Under the pieces are notes generated by a model that searched no databases, was not told where the DNA came from, and worked only from the letters and a program-made list of their open reading frames with translations. 64,000 nt of DNA from JAAYAO01 sp051133435 (lineage in GTDB: Bacteria > Actinomycetota > Actinomycetes > Propionibacteriales > Propionibacteriaceae): positions 62,001-126,000 of the forward strand of contig NZ_JBPGNY010000004.1 in NCBI RefSeq assembly GCF_051133435.1. The letters are read 5' to 3'. Made by a program: the position numbers and the translations under genes. Positions 53,463-61,589 of this stretch are shown here, piece by piece; within the stretch, counting starts at the first letter, position 1, and each line of letters begins with the position of its first letter.

Positions 53463-53478
53463 AGTGATCCCGCTCACA
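53463..53478. promoter_or_regulatory. CRP/GlxR-like palindrome
   Basis: AGTGA-N6-TCACA differs at one position from TGTGA-N6-TCACA. Its centre is about 62 bases upstream of the presumed leaderless start at 53408, the classic distance of a class I activator site. Chance occurrence is possible. Confidence 0.4.
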
Positions 53479-53656
53479 CCCAATTTCACGGGCTTCGGAA
53501 CCGGCACTAAGCGGGTGAGCAAGCCTTTGCCGACCGGTGAAATCGGGGCTCCGGTGTCACATCCGTCCCACCTGCACCGATTTCGTCGCACGTCAATCCC
53601 TCGTTACAGTATGTGGGAAACTCGGGTTTTTGTGACGTAACCGTCGCCCGGGGGTC

Positions 53657-53686
53657 TTGTGTTGGCTTGCAACCCTTGCTTAGCTT
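53657..53686 (+). promoter_or_regulatory. Putative whiB promoter
   Basis: TTGTGT (53657-53662) and TAGCTT (53681-53686) are separated by 18 bp. Both hexamers are only partial matches to consensus. Confidence 0.35.
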
Positions 53687-53781
53687 AGTGCGCCGACCCG
53701 ACCCGTCGGATTCCGTGGCAGCGACGGCACGGAATACGCAGAGTGGGATCGGCCCCCCCCAGGTAAGGAGTACGAGTCAGT

Positions 53782-54033
53782 ATGGATTGGCGCCATGAGG
53801 CAGCCTGTCTGGAAGAGGATCCGGAGCTGTTCTTCCCGATCGGGAACACCGGCCCCGCCCTCCTGCAGATCGAAGAAGCCAAAAAGGTGTGTATGCGCTG
53901 CGACGTGCGCGAGGCATGCTTGCAGTGGGCTTTGGAGGCCGGGCAAGACCATGGTGTGTGGGGTGGGCTGAGTGAGGACGAGCGTCGCGCCCTGAAGCGT
54001 CGCGCCGCCCGCAGCCGCGTTCGCAGCGCCTGA
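53782..54033 (+). CDS. whiB1: WhiB-family iron-sulfur regulator (WhiB1 type)
   Basis: This 83-residue protein binds a 4Fe-4S cluster through Cys9, Cys37, Cys40 and Cys46 and usually acts on the primary sigma factor. The GVWGG turn and a basic C-terminal tail (RRALKRRAARSRVRS) for DNA contact are present. Its nearness to a PdtaS-type kinase and the SigR/RsrA pair matches the whiB1 neighbourhood of mycobacteria, which supports the subtype. AAGGAG lies 11 bases before the ATG. Confidence 0.92.
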   Translation: MDWRHEAACLEEDPELFFPIGNTGPALLQIEEAKKVCMRCDVREACLQWALEAGQDHGVWGGLSEDERRALKRRAARSRVRSA

Positions 54034-54068
54034 CCCGCACTCCTGCACACCGTTAACTCCGTCCGGGG

Positions 54069-55574
54069 CTAACTGTCGCGCCTCGGCTGTTCGTCGGGGT
54101 CCACCTGTCGCCGTCCGGCGCCTCGCGGTATCCGGATGATCGCCGCACTCCCCCGGTCCTCCCGGGGCACGAGTTCGAAGGTGCCGTCCAGATCGGTCAC
54201 CAGACTGCGCACGATCGACAGGCCCAGACTGGTCAGCCGGTCGGTGGAGAAGTCCGGGGGCAGCCCGCGCCCGGCGTCCAGCACCGCGACCTCGAGCCAT
54301 TCGTCGTTGCCGTCGGCCTGCACGATCACCTCGCCGGGTTCACCGGCCAGGCCGTGTTCGATCGAGTTCTGGCACAGTTCGGTGACCACCAGCGACAGGG
54401 CGGTGGCCGAACCGGCCGACACCGACCCGAAGCTGCCCTCCCGGCGCACCCGCACGCCGGGGCCGGCCACATCGGAGACCATCTTCATCACCCGGTCGGC
54501 GACGTCGTCGAAGGTCACGTCCTCGTCGTAGCTCTGCGAGAGCAGTTCGTGCACCGCCGCGATCGCGGCCACCCGCGACATCGCCTCACCGAGGGCCTGG
54601 CGCGATTCGGCCGCTTCCATCCGGCGCGACTGCATCCGCAGCAGGGCCGCCACGGTTTGCAGGTTGTTCTTCACTCGGTGGTGGATCTCGCGGATCGTCG
54701 CGTCCTTGGTCACCAGTTCGCGTTCCTGGCGCAGGATCTCGGTGATATCGCGCACCAGCAGCACCGCTCCGACCGACACCGATTCGGTCGCACCCTCGGG
54801 CAGTTCGCGCAGCGGCAGCAGCCTGGCGCGCAGCCCGACCTGGGGCTGTTGGACGGTGAACTCGCGCACCTGCCGGCCCCGGATCAGGGCCAGCGCATCG
54901 ACATTGCGCTCGGGCATCGCCTGGTCGAAGAGTTCCTGGGCGGTGATGTCGAGCAGATCCTGGTTGTAGCCGAGTCGGCGGTAGCTGGAGACCGCGTTGG
55001 GGCTGGCATAGATGACGTTGCCCATCGCGTCCAGCCAAATCAGCCCGTCGCCGACCCGCGGGGAATGGCCGGGGTGGAAGGGCGCGCCGGCCATCGGGAA
55101 CTCGTCGCGGCCGATCATCTCGATCAGCAGCCCGGCGATCTCGACGTAGGAGTCCTCCATCGCGCCCAGGGCGCGCACGGCGATCCGGTTGGTGTGTTGT
55201 TCCAGGATCGCGATCACCTGCCCGTCCAGGGTGATCGGGCGGGCGTGGATGTCGACCGGGATGCCGGTGGAGAGCTGGTTGTTGCTGGTGACCACTTCCT
55301 GTTCGGACAAGAAGGCCTGCACGACCAGTTCGTCGGGTTCGTAGGCGATCGATTCGCCCACGACATCGTCCAGCACCGCGGTGGCGCCGGTGGTCGGACG
55401 GATCTGGGCCACCGCCCACATGATGTGTGGGTCCTCGTCGGGCACCCACAGGACCAGATCGGAGAACGCCAGGTCGGCCACCAGATGCCATTCGCGCACC
55501 AGCCGTTGCAGGTGTTCGACCTGATCGGGTGTCAAACGGTTCTGTTCGGTCAGCAGCCGCGTCATCGACGGCAT
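54069..55574 (-). CDS. pdtaS: PdtaS-type sensor histidine kinase
   Basis: This 501-residue cytosolic kinase has an N-terminal GAF domain (about 10-150), a PAS domain (about 170-290), a HisKA_2 dimerisation segment (REIHHRVKNNLQTVAALLRM, with the phospho-His) and a HATPase domain (LVVTELCQNSIEHGL N-box; DAGRGLPPDF G-box). It has no membrane helix. Family members phosphorylate PdtaR, an ANTAR RNA-binding regulator; no pdtaR gene is nearby. ATG 55574 has GGGAGG 5 bases upstream. It is divergent from bL37. Confidence 0.9.
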   Translation of the reverse strand: MPSMTRLLTEQNRLTPDQVEHLQRLVREWHLVADLAFSDLVLWVPDEDPHIMWAVAQIRPTTGATAVLDDVVGESIAYEPDELVVQAFLSEQEVVTSNNQLSTGIPVDIHARPITLDGQVIAILEQHTNRIAVRALGAMEDSYVEIAGLLIEMIGRDEFPMAGAPFHPGHSPRVGDGLIWLDAMGNVIYASPNAVSSYRRLGYNQDLLDITAQELFDQAMPERNVDALALIRGRQVREFTVQQPQVGLRARLLPLRELPEGATESVSVGAVLLVRDITEILRQERELVTKDATIREIHHRVKNNLQTVAALLRMQSRRMEAAESRQALGEAMSRVAAIAAVHELLSQSYDEDVTFDDVADRVMKMVSDVAGPGVRVRREGSFGSVSAGSATALSLVVTELCQNSIEHGLAGEPGEVIVQADGNDEWLEVAVLDAGRGLPPDFSTDRLTSLGLSIVRSLVTDLDGTFELVPREDRGSAAIIRIPRGAGRRQVDPDEQPRRDS

Positions 55575-55628
55575 CGCAACCTCCCGTACCCGGCCACTTT
55601 TCTCCGATCGTCGATTTTCCGGCCCCGC

Positions 55629-55644
55629 TGTGAATCGTGGCACA
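55629..55644. promoter_or_regulatory. CRP/GlxR-like palindrome between pdtaS and bL37
   Basis: TGTGA-N6-GCACA differs by one base from TGTGA-N6-TCACA. It overlaps CACAAT (55641-55646), a possible -10 for bL37, and is about 55 bases upstream of the pdtaS ATG. Confidence 0.35.
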
Positions 55645-55697
55645 ATGGTGCGCTGTGCCGGTCGTTGGCCGGAGGTATCACCCATGAGGAGGCCCAC

Positions 55698-55772
55698 ATG
55701 AGCAAGCGTGGACGTAAGCGTAAGGCCCGCCGCAAGAACAAGGCGAACAGCGGCAAGCGCCCCAACGCCTGA
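55698..55772 (+). CDS. 50S ribosomal protein bL37
   Basis: This 24-residue, extremely basic protein starts MSKRGRKRKARRKNK and ends GKRPNA. It matches the small actinobacterial ribosomal protein found in mycobacterial 50S structures, which has the same KRGRK start and GKRPN end and the same length. An ideal AGGAGG precedes the ATG by 6 bases. It lies between pdtaS and rsrA-sigR. Confidence 0.88.
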   Translation: MSKRGRKRKARRKNKANSGKRPNA

Positions 55773-55802
55773 GTATTGCGATCAGTGACAGGCCCTCTCC
55801 CC

Positions 55803-56075
55803 TCACGGGGACGGGGGCCTGGCCTGTTTCGTGATCGAAATCGTGGTGATCCGCAGGCTGGCCACCACCCGGTCGCGCAGGTCGGCCGGCGCCTCACAGC
55901 GGCAGCTGCGCTGCACCACGGCCCGGACGGCCATCTGGTAGTCGAATTCGTCGAGGCACTCGGCGCACACGTTGAGATGGTGGCGCACCTCATCGGCGTC
56001 GAGTTCGGCCATCTCCGAATCCAGGAACTCGAACATCTTGCGCAGCGCGGCGGTGCAGTCGATCTCTTTGTTCAC
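55803..56075 (-). CDS. rsrA: Zinc anti-sigma factor RsrA/RshA
   Basis: This 90-residue redox switch holds SigR until disulfide stress releases it. The ZAS motif is H33-x3-C37-x2-C40 (HLNVCAEC), with Cys7 near the N-terminus, the same positions used in the RsrA family. An extra Cys pair is seen at 58 and 60. Its ATG overlaps the sigR stop (ATGA), so the two proteins are made in linked amounts. Confidence 0.93.
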   Translation of the reverse strand: MNKEIDCTAALRKMFEFLDSEMAELDADEVRHHLNVCAECLDEFDYQMAVRAVVQRSCRCEAPADLRDRVVASLRITTISITKQARPPSP

Positions 56076-56770
56076 TGGGTCACCCCACTTCGCAACAGGC
56101 CCTGTTCGCGGACGTGGTCGGCCAACAGTTCGCGCAACTGCTTGCGGCCCCGGTTCAGCCGACTCATCACCGTGCCGATCGGGGTGTCCATGATCTCGGC
56201 GATCTCCTTGTAGGAGAAACCCTCCACATCGGCCAGGTAGACCGCAAGCCGGAAGGTGTCGGGAAGCTGATGCAGGGCATCGGTGACCGCACTGTCGGGC
56301 AGTTGGTCCAAGGCCTCCATCTCGGCCGAGCGCAGACCGACCGAGTCGTGGTCGGCGGCGCGGTGCAGTTGCCAGTCCTCAACACCTTCACCGTCCGATA
56401 CCTGCGGCTGACGCTGCTTCTTGCGGTAGGAGTTGATGTAGGTGTTGGTCAGGATCCGGTACAGCCAGGCCCGCAGGTTGGTGCCGGGGGTGAACTGTCG
56501 GAACGACTGGAAGGCCCGCAAATAGGCATCCTGGACGACGTCCTCGGCATCGGCGGGGTTGCGGGTCATCCGCAGGGCGGCGCCGTACAACTGATCGAGG
56601 TAGGGCATTGCGTCGCGCTCGAAACGTTCGGCGAGTTCGGCGTCGGTTTCGTCCTCGACGGGTTTCGCCTCGACGGCTGTTGCTTCGTCGGGCGTGGTGG
56701 TGTCGAGCTCGGCGTCATGCTCGCCGGCTCGGCCACCGGTGGGTGAATCAGGCTCAACGGGCAGGTTCAT
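56072..56770 (-). CDS. sigR: ECF sigma factor SigR/SigH (thiol-oxidative stress)
   Basis: The short form is about 232 residues: an acidic N-terminal stretch to about residue 45, sigma region 2 (LYGAALRMTRNPADAEDVVQ, DAYLRAFQSFRQF, NLRAWLYRILTNTYINSYRK) and region 4 (VYLADVEGFSYKEIAEIMDT, GTVMSRLNRGRKQLRELL). The rsrA overlap identifies the group. TACTCT (56784-56779) lies 5 bases before an in-frame GTG (56773) and 8 before ATG 56770, suggesting a leaderless short form. An upstream in-frame ATG (56824) follows a SigR-type promoter and would add 18 residues. Confidence 0.93.
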   Translation of the reverse strand: MNLPVEPDSPTGGRAGEHDAELDTTTPDEATAVEAKPVEDETDAELAERFERDAMPYLDQLYGAALRMTRNPADAEDVVQDAYLRAFQSFRQFTPGTNLRAWLYRILTNTYINSYRKKQRQPQVSDGEGVEDWQLHRAADHDSVGLRSAEMEALDQLPDSAVTDALHQLPDTFRLAVYLADVEGFSYKEIAEIMDTPIGTVMSRLNRGRKQLRELLADHVREQGLLRSGVTQ

Positions 56771-56778
56771 CACATACG

Positions 56779-56784
56779 AGAGTA
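56779..56784 (-). promoter_or_regulatory. Putative housekeeping -10 for the short SigR form
   Basis: TACTCT lies 5 bases before GTG 56773. No clear -35 was found. It would drive a basal leaderless sigR mRNA. Confidence 0.35.
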
Positions 56785-56833
56785 CCGCTGATTGCCGATC
56801 GGCGCGGTCTTCGGTGATCACCATGCCCGATAC

Positions 56834-56860
56834 AACACCGTGGTGGGCCCCCACTATTCC
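56834..56860 (-). promoter_or_regulatory. SigR/SigH-dependent autoregulatory promoter
   Basis: GGAAT (56860-56856) and GTT (56836-56834) are 19 bp apart, matching the known GGAAT-N18/19-GTT pattern of SigR/SigH promoters. It ends 9 bases before the in-frame ATG 56824. Confidence 0.7.
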
Positions 56861-56901
56861 CGCCCCGAGCCATTGATCGGGCCGTCGTTTTCCCCGTCGG
56901 T

Positions 56902-57615
56902 TCAGGGCAGGGCGATCTCCTCGATCAGGTCGGCACCGTCCTCGCCGACCTTGTTGACCCGACGCGACACCGGATGGGCCGTCAGCAGCCCGGTCATCGC
57001 GGCACTGCGCTCGCGCAGCATCAACTCGGCCTCGGGGCCCTCGGTGTTCAGCCAGTCGGAGTAGTCCTGTGGCTCCAACAGCACCGGCATCCGGTCGTGC
57101 AGATGCCCGATGTCATCGGCCGCCTCGGTGGTGATGATCGCGCAACTGGGCAGCCACGCCTGCGGGTGATCGCCGGGCAGCGATTCGTCGCGCCACCATT
57201 CGTAGATACCGGCGGTAGCCGCGGGCGCGCCGTCGCGGCGATGCAGGAACCACGGCTGGCGCACCTGCTTGCCGGCTTCGGTGGCCGCCCGCCATTCGTA
57301 GTAGCCGTTCATCGGCACGATGCACCGTCGGGTGGCGAAGGCCTTGCGGAAACTGGGCTTGGTCGTGATCGTCTCGGCGCGGGCATTGATCAGCGGGGCC
57401 CGGGTGCCGGGGCCCTTCGACCAGGACGGCACCAGCCCCCAGCGCACCACCCGCAGGGCCCGTCCGGGTTCGTTGCGGCGGGTGGTGATCACCGCGATCG
57501 GATCGGTGGGCGCGATATTCCAGCGCGGTGGTGGTGGCTCGCCGGTGACCTCCTCGACGCCGAACTGCTCGACCAACTCGGTCAGGTCGGCAGCGGCTGC
57601 GTAGCGACCACACAT
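56902..57615 (-). CDS. SRAP-domain protein (HMCES/YedK family)
   Basis: This 237-residue protein forms protective crosslinks with abasic sites in single-stranded DNA. The start must be ATG 57615, because the catalytic Cys has to be residue 2 after Met removal (MCGRYA). Further marks are WNIAPTDPIAVI, LINARAETITTKPSF, RCIVPMNGYYEW (active-site Glu) and HDRMPVLL (active-site His). CACAAT (57628-57623) is 7 bases upstream, which independently supports this start. It is divergent from the DoxX gene. Confidence 0.95.
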   Translation of the reverse strand: MCGRYAAAADLTELVEQFGVEEVTGEPPPPRWNIAPTDPIAVITTRRNEPGRALRVVRWGLVPSWSKGPGTRAPLINARAETITTKPSFRKAFATRRCIVPMNGYYEWRAATEAGKQVRQPWFLHRRDGAPAATAGIYEWWRDESLPGDHPQAWLPSCAIITTEAADDIGHLHDRMPVLLEPQDYSDWLNTEGPEAELMLRERSAAMTGLLTAHPVSRRVNKVGEDGADLIEEIALP

Positions 57616-57715
57616 GCGGGGCATTGTGACACGGTCGGGCAGGAACCGGGAGGGGACTTACCAATCGGGTGACCCTGTGTTGTCCACAGCCCCGCGAACC
57701 GGTAGAAAGATAGGT

Positions 57716-58273
57716 ATGAGCCTCTTGCGATTCGTTGCCCGATCCATGCTTGCCAGCGTCTACGCCGCACGCGGCGTTCAGGCCGTTCGCGAGCCCGAGT
57801 CCCAGGTGCCGACCGTCCAACCGATCGCCGACACCGTGGTGCCGATGGTCAAGCGGTACGCCCCGGCCGAGGTTGCCGCCTCGATCCCCAATGACACCGC
57901 GAGCCTGGTGCGGCTGGGCGGTATCGCCCAGATCGCCGGTGCCGCGATGCTGGCCACCGGCAAGGGACGCCGTCTCGGCGCCACCCTGCTCGCGGCCTCC
58001 TCGCTGCCGCGCACCATCGCATCCAGCCCCTTCGGTGGCGGCGCGGCGAACAACGACAGCTTCCTGGGCAATGTCTCGCTGCTCGGCGGGGTGCTGCTCG
58101 CCTCGCAGGACACCGAGGGCAAGCCTTCGCTGGCGTGGCGCGCCCAGGCCGGTACCGAGCGGCTGGGCGACCAGACCCGCAAGGCCAAGAAGCGCCTGAC
58201 CAAGGAAGCCAACAAGGCGAAGAAGGAAGCCCGCAAGCAGGCGAAGGCCGCCCGCAAGGCCCTGACCTCTTGA
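57716..58273 (+). CDS. DoxX family membrane protein
   Basis: This 185-residue protein has the DoxX start SLLRFVARSMLASVYAARGVQAV, about four hydrophobic segments and a strongly basic Lys/Ala-rich tail (about residues 155-185). DoxX-type proteins in mycobacteria (DoxX-SodA-SseA) help oxidative-stress resistance; here no sodA or sseA is adjacent, so the role is open. ATG 57716 follows TAGAAA by 7 bases and an AGGT by 1 base, so the start signal is weak. Confidence 0.82.
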   Translation: MSLLRFVARSMLASVYAARGVQAVREPESQVPTVQPIADTVVPMVKRYAPAEVAASIPNDTASLVRLGGIAQIAGAAMLATGKGRRLGATLLAASSLPRTIASSPFGGGAANNDSFLGNVSLLGGVLLASQDTEGKPSLAWRAQAGTERLGDQTRKAKKRLTKEANKAKKEARKQAKAARKALTS

Positions 58274-58291
58274 GAGGTACGTCGATCTGTT

Positions 58292-59662
58292 GTGACCTCC
58301 AGTCGTAACCCCCGGCCACGTCGAGCCCTGGATTCGGCGTGGCCCGCACCCATCGCCGAACAACGCGTGCATGCCACGGTGTCGGTGCCGGGCTCGAAAT
58401 CCGAGACCAACCGGGTGTTGCTGTTGGCAGCCCTGTCCGACGGCCCGTCCACGGTCCGCGGCGGACTGGACGCCCGCGACACCCGGTTGATGCGTGCTGC
58501 CCTGCGGCAGTTGGGGGTGCAGATCGACGACTCCGGTGCCGAATGGCACATCACCCCGCCGCAGCAGTTGCACGGCGACGGGATCATCGACTGCGGGCTG
58601 GCCGGCACCGTGATGCGGTTCGTTCCCCCGCTGGCCGCGATCAGCGAGGGCGCGATCCTGTTCGACGGGGACGAGGCCGCACGCTCACGGCCGATGCGCC
58701 CACTGATCGATGCCCTGGCCGATATGGGCGCAGTGATCGATCAGGTCGACGGGCTGCCCTTCGCGGTGCTCGGACGCCCCGATCTGCCCGGCGGTGCGAT
58801 CCGGATCGACTCGAGCACCTCCAGCCAGTACATCTCCGGGCTGCTGCTGGCCGGGGCGCGCTACGCCCGCGGCGTCGACATCCAGCATGTCGGCCCGAAG
58901 CTGCCGTCCCGTCCGCACATCGACATGACCGTGGCGATGCTGCGCGAACGCGGCGTGGTGATCGACGATTCCCACCCCGACCGGTGGATCGTGGCCCCGG
59001 GGCCGATCCGGGCGATGGACACCGTGGTGGAGCCAGACCTGTCGAATGCGGCACCCTTCCTGGCCGCCGCGGCGGTCACCGGTGGCTCGGTGACGGTCAC
59101 CGACTGGCCGGAACACACCCACCAGCCCGGCGGCCTGCTGAGTGAGATCCTGCCCCGCTTCGGTGCCCACGTGGAACTCGACGAGCGTGGCTTGACCGTC
59201 ACCGGCGGGCACAGCCTGCACGGTGCGGGCGAACTCGACCTGACCGCGGCCAGCGAGCTGACGCCGGTGGTGACCGCGATCGCCGCCCTGGCCGCCGGCA
59301 ACACCCGGATCACCGGGGTGGGTCACATCCGGGGGCATGAGACCAACCGGTTGCAGGCCCTGCATGATGAACTAACCGAACTCGGCGGGCACGTGATCGA
59401 GAACAACGACGGCCTGTCGGTGCATTCGCGGTTGCTGCACGGCGGGGAGTTCCGCTCCTACGACGACCACCGGATGGCCCATTGCGCGGCGGTGCTCGGC
59501 CTGGTCGTCGACGGCATCACGATCGACGACATCGGTTCGACCTCGAAGACCATGCCCGACTTCCCGCAGCGCTGGCTGGACATGTTGGCCCAGTCGGAGC
59601 AGTGGCTGGATGCCGAATCCGCGGCCGAAGAGGCGGCCGACGAACCGGAAGGCGCTCGGTGA
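58292..59662 (+). CDS. aroA: 3-phosphoshikimate 1-carboxyvinyltransferase (EPSP synthase)
   Basis: This 456-residue shikimate-pathway enzyme joins PEP to shikimate 3-phosphate. Motifs are VSVPGSKSETNRVLLLAALS, CGLAGTVMRFVPPLAA (PEP-binding loop, in its actinobacterial form), DSSTSSQYISGLLLAGA and EFRSYDDHRMAHCAAVLGL. The GTG start lies 18 bp after the DoxX gene with a distant GAGAGG. The stop overlaps rsgA (GTGA). Confidence 0.95.
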   Translation: MTSSRNPRPRRALDSAWPAPIAEQRVHATVSVPGSKSETNRVLLLAALSDGPSTVRGGLDARDTRLMRAALRQLGVQIDDSGAEWHITPPQQLHGDGIIDCGLAGTVMRFVPPLAAISEGAILFDGDEAARSRPMRPLIDALADMGAVIDQVDGLPFAVLGRPDLPGGAIRIDSSTSSQYISGLLLAGARYARGVDIQHVGPKLPSRPHIDMTVAMLRERGVVIDDSHPDRWIVAPGPIRAMDTVVEPDLSNAAPFLAAAAVTGGSVTVTDWPEHTHQPGGLLSEILPRFGAHVELDERGLTVTGGHSLHGAGELDLTAASELTPVVTAIAALAAGNTRITGVGHIRGHETNRLQALHDELTELGGHVIENNDGLSVHSRLLHGGEFRSYDDHRMAHCAAVLGLVVDGITIDDIGSTSKTMPDFPQRWLDMLAQSEQWLDAESAAEEAADEPEGAR

Positions 59663-60675
59663 GCGATCGCTGGGAGGACTACGACGAAGACCCCGAGGCC
59701 TTCGACCGTCCCCGGCGCAGTCGGCCCCGCACCAAGGACCGGCCCGACTATTCCCAACTGCCGATCGGCATCGTGCTGGGCATCGACCGCGGCCGCTACC
59801 ACTGTTTGACCAACGGCACCCGGGTGACCGCTGCCAAGGCTCGTTCGCTCGGCCGCAAGGGGGTCATCGTCGGTGATTGGGTGCGCCTGGACGGCGATGT
59901 CTCCGGTACCGAGGGCACCCTGGCCCGGATCGTCGAGGTACTCGACCGCACCACCATCCTGCGTCGCACCGCCGATGACGACGACCCCTACGAACGTCCG
60001 GTGGTGGCCAATGCCGACCAACTGGTGATCGTCACCGCCCTGGCCGACCCGCCGCCGCGCACCGGCATGATCGACCGGATCCTGGTGGCGGCCTACGAGG
60101 GCGGGCTGGAACCCCTGCTGTGTCTGACCAAGGCCGACCTGGCCTCCCCCGATGAGCTGATCGCGGCCTATGCGCCCCTGGACGTGCCGATCGAGGTGGT
60201 GCAGATCGGGGTCGACCCGGCCGGAATGCGGGAACGCCTGGCGGGCCGGATGTCGGTGTTCATCGGCCACTCCGGGGTGGGCAAATCAACCTTGGTCAAT
60301 GCCCTGATTCCCGACGCCGAACGCGCGGTAGGCCACGTCAACGTGGTCACCGGACGGGGCCGGCACACCTCCACCTCGGCCGTGGCCCTGCCGTTGCCAC
60401 CGATCGAGGGACACCGGGACGATCCCGGCTGGGTGATCGACACCCCCGGGGTGCGGTCCTTCGGGCTCAGCCACGTCACCCCCGAACGGATCTTCGCCGC
60501 CTTCACCGACCTGGCCCCCTTCGCCGCCGACTGTCCCCGTGGCTGTACCCACGAGGCCGGCGCCCCCGATTGCGGGCTCGACGCGGCCCTGGCCCGCGGC
60601 GATGCCACCGAAGCCCGGGTCGAGTCGGTGCGGCGTATTCTGGCCGCCCGAACCGCCCAGGAGGACTGGGCCTGA
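59659..60675 (+). CDS. rsgA: Ribosome small-subunit GTPase RsgA
   Basis: This 338-residue circularly permuted GTPase helps late 30S maturation. The order G4 (LCLTKADLA), G1 (FIGHSGVGKSTLVNAL), G3 (VIDTPGVRSFGL) shows the permutation. An N-terminal OB fold precedes it, and a zinc site follows (CPRGCTHEAGAPDCG). The GTG start overlaps the aroA stop by 4 bases. Confidence 0.95.
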   Translation: MSDRWEDYDEDPEAFDRPRRSRPRTKDRPDYSQLPIGIVLGIDRGRYHCLTNGTRVTAAKARSLGRKGVIVGDWVRLDGDVSGTEGTLARIVEVLDRTTILRRTADDDDPYERPVVANADQLVIVTALADPPPRTGMIDRILVAAYEGGLEPLLCLTKADLASPDELIAAYAPLDVPIEVVQIGVDPAGMRERLAGRMSVFIGHSGVGKSTLVNALIPDAERAVGHVNVVTGRGRHTSTSAVALPLPPIEGHRDDPGWVIDTPGVRSFGLSHVTPERIFAAFTDLAPFAADCPRGCTHEAGAPDCGLDAALARGDATEARVESVRRILAARTAQEDWA

Positions 60676-60739
60676 GTCGGTCGCACTGGCTGGTGAACCT
60701 GATCGCGGGAGTTGGCCGGCAACCAGTAGGGTCGGAGCC

Positions 60740-61552
60740 ATGACGGGTGAAGATCTGCGCTTGGCGCACACTCTGGCCGATCAGGCCGACGCAATCACGA
60801 TGGAACGGTTTCGGGCGGTCGACCTCGAGGTCACCACCAAACCCGACATGACACCGGTCTCGGACGCCGATACCGCCGTCGAGGACGCGATTCGCGCCAC
60901 CCTCTCGCGTTCTCGTCCCCGTGATGCGGTGCACGGCGAGGAGCGTCAGGACACCGGCAGCGGGCCGCGCCGCTGGGTGATCGACCCGATCGACGGCACC
61001 GCGAACTTCGTCCGCGGGGTACCGGTGTGGGCGACCCTGATCGCGCTGATGGAGGGCGACGAGGTGCTGGTCGGGGTGGTCTCGGCCCCCGCGCTGAGCC
61101 GGCGTTGGTGGGCGGCCAAGGAATCGGGTGCCTACACCGGACGATCGCTGTCGGCGGCGCGTCCCTGTCAGGTCTCGCGGGTCGGCTCGATCGCCGATGC
61201 GTCCCTGTCGTACTCGTCGCTGCACGGCTGGATCGAATCCGGCCGGGGCCAAGGGTTCGTCGACCTGATGCGCGACTGCTGGCGCACCCGGGCCTACGGT
61301 GACTTCTGGTCGTACATGCTGGTCGCCGAGGGGGCGGTCGACATGGCCGCCGAACCGGAGTTGCAGCTGTACGACATGGCCGCCTGCTCGATCGTGGTGA
61401 CCGAGGCCGGTGGCCGGTTCACCAACCTGGACAATGCCCCCGGCCCGGTCGGGCCCGGGGCGATCGCCACCAACGGCCTGCTGCATGATGCGGTCGCCGA
61501 CCGGCTGGCCTTGCCCGAGGACGAGCACCACGAACCGACCGTCCAGATCTGA
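60740..61552 (+). CDS. hisN: Inositol-monophosphatase-fold histidinol-phosphatase HisN
   Basis: This 270-residue protein has the metal sites GEERQDTG, VIDPIDGTANFVRGVP and LYDMAACSIVVTEAGGRF of the inositol monophosphatase fold. In actinobacteria the copy beside aroA-rsgA is normally the histidinol-phosphatase of histidine synthesis, which is why I use hisN; the sequence alone would also allow an inositol phosphatase. TAGGGT (60727-60732) is 7 bases before the ATG. Confidence 0.88.
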   Translation: MTGEDLRLAHTLADQADAITMERFRAVDLEVTTKPDMTPVSDADTAVEDAIRATLSRSRPRDAVHGEERQDTGSGPRRWVIDPIDGTANFVRGVPVWATLIALMEGDEVLVGVVSAPALSRRWWAAKESGAYTGRSLSAARPCQVSRVGSIADASLSYSSLHGWIESGRGQGFVDLMRDCWRTRAYGDFWSYMLVAEGAVDMAAEPELQLYDMAACSIVVTEAGGRFTNLDNAPGPVGPGAIATNGLLHDAVADRLALPEDEHHEPTVQI

Positions 61553-61569
61553 ACGGTTGCAGTTGCCGG

Positions 61570-61589
61570 CTGAGCCGTCGACCGCTCAG
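61570..61589. terminator. Possible hairpin between convergent hisN and serA
   Basis: CTGAGC / GCTCAG form a 6-bp stem with an 8-base loop, followed on the plus strand by TTGTTG. It overlaps the serA stop codon. Weak candidate. Confidence 0.3.

Larger units (their letters stand above)
53409..53781. other. 373-bp control region between divergent membrane gene and whiB
   Basis: No gene was found. The left end holds the leaderless promoter of the minus-strand gene and a CRP-like palindrome (53463-53478). The right half holds a candidate whiB promoter (53657-53686) with a leader of about 90 bases that ends in AAGGAG before the whiB ATG. Confidence 0.6.
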
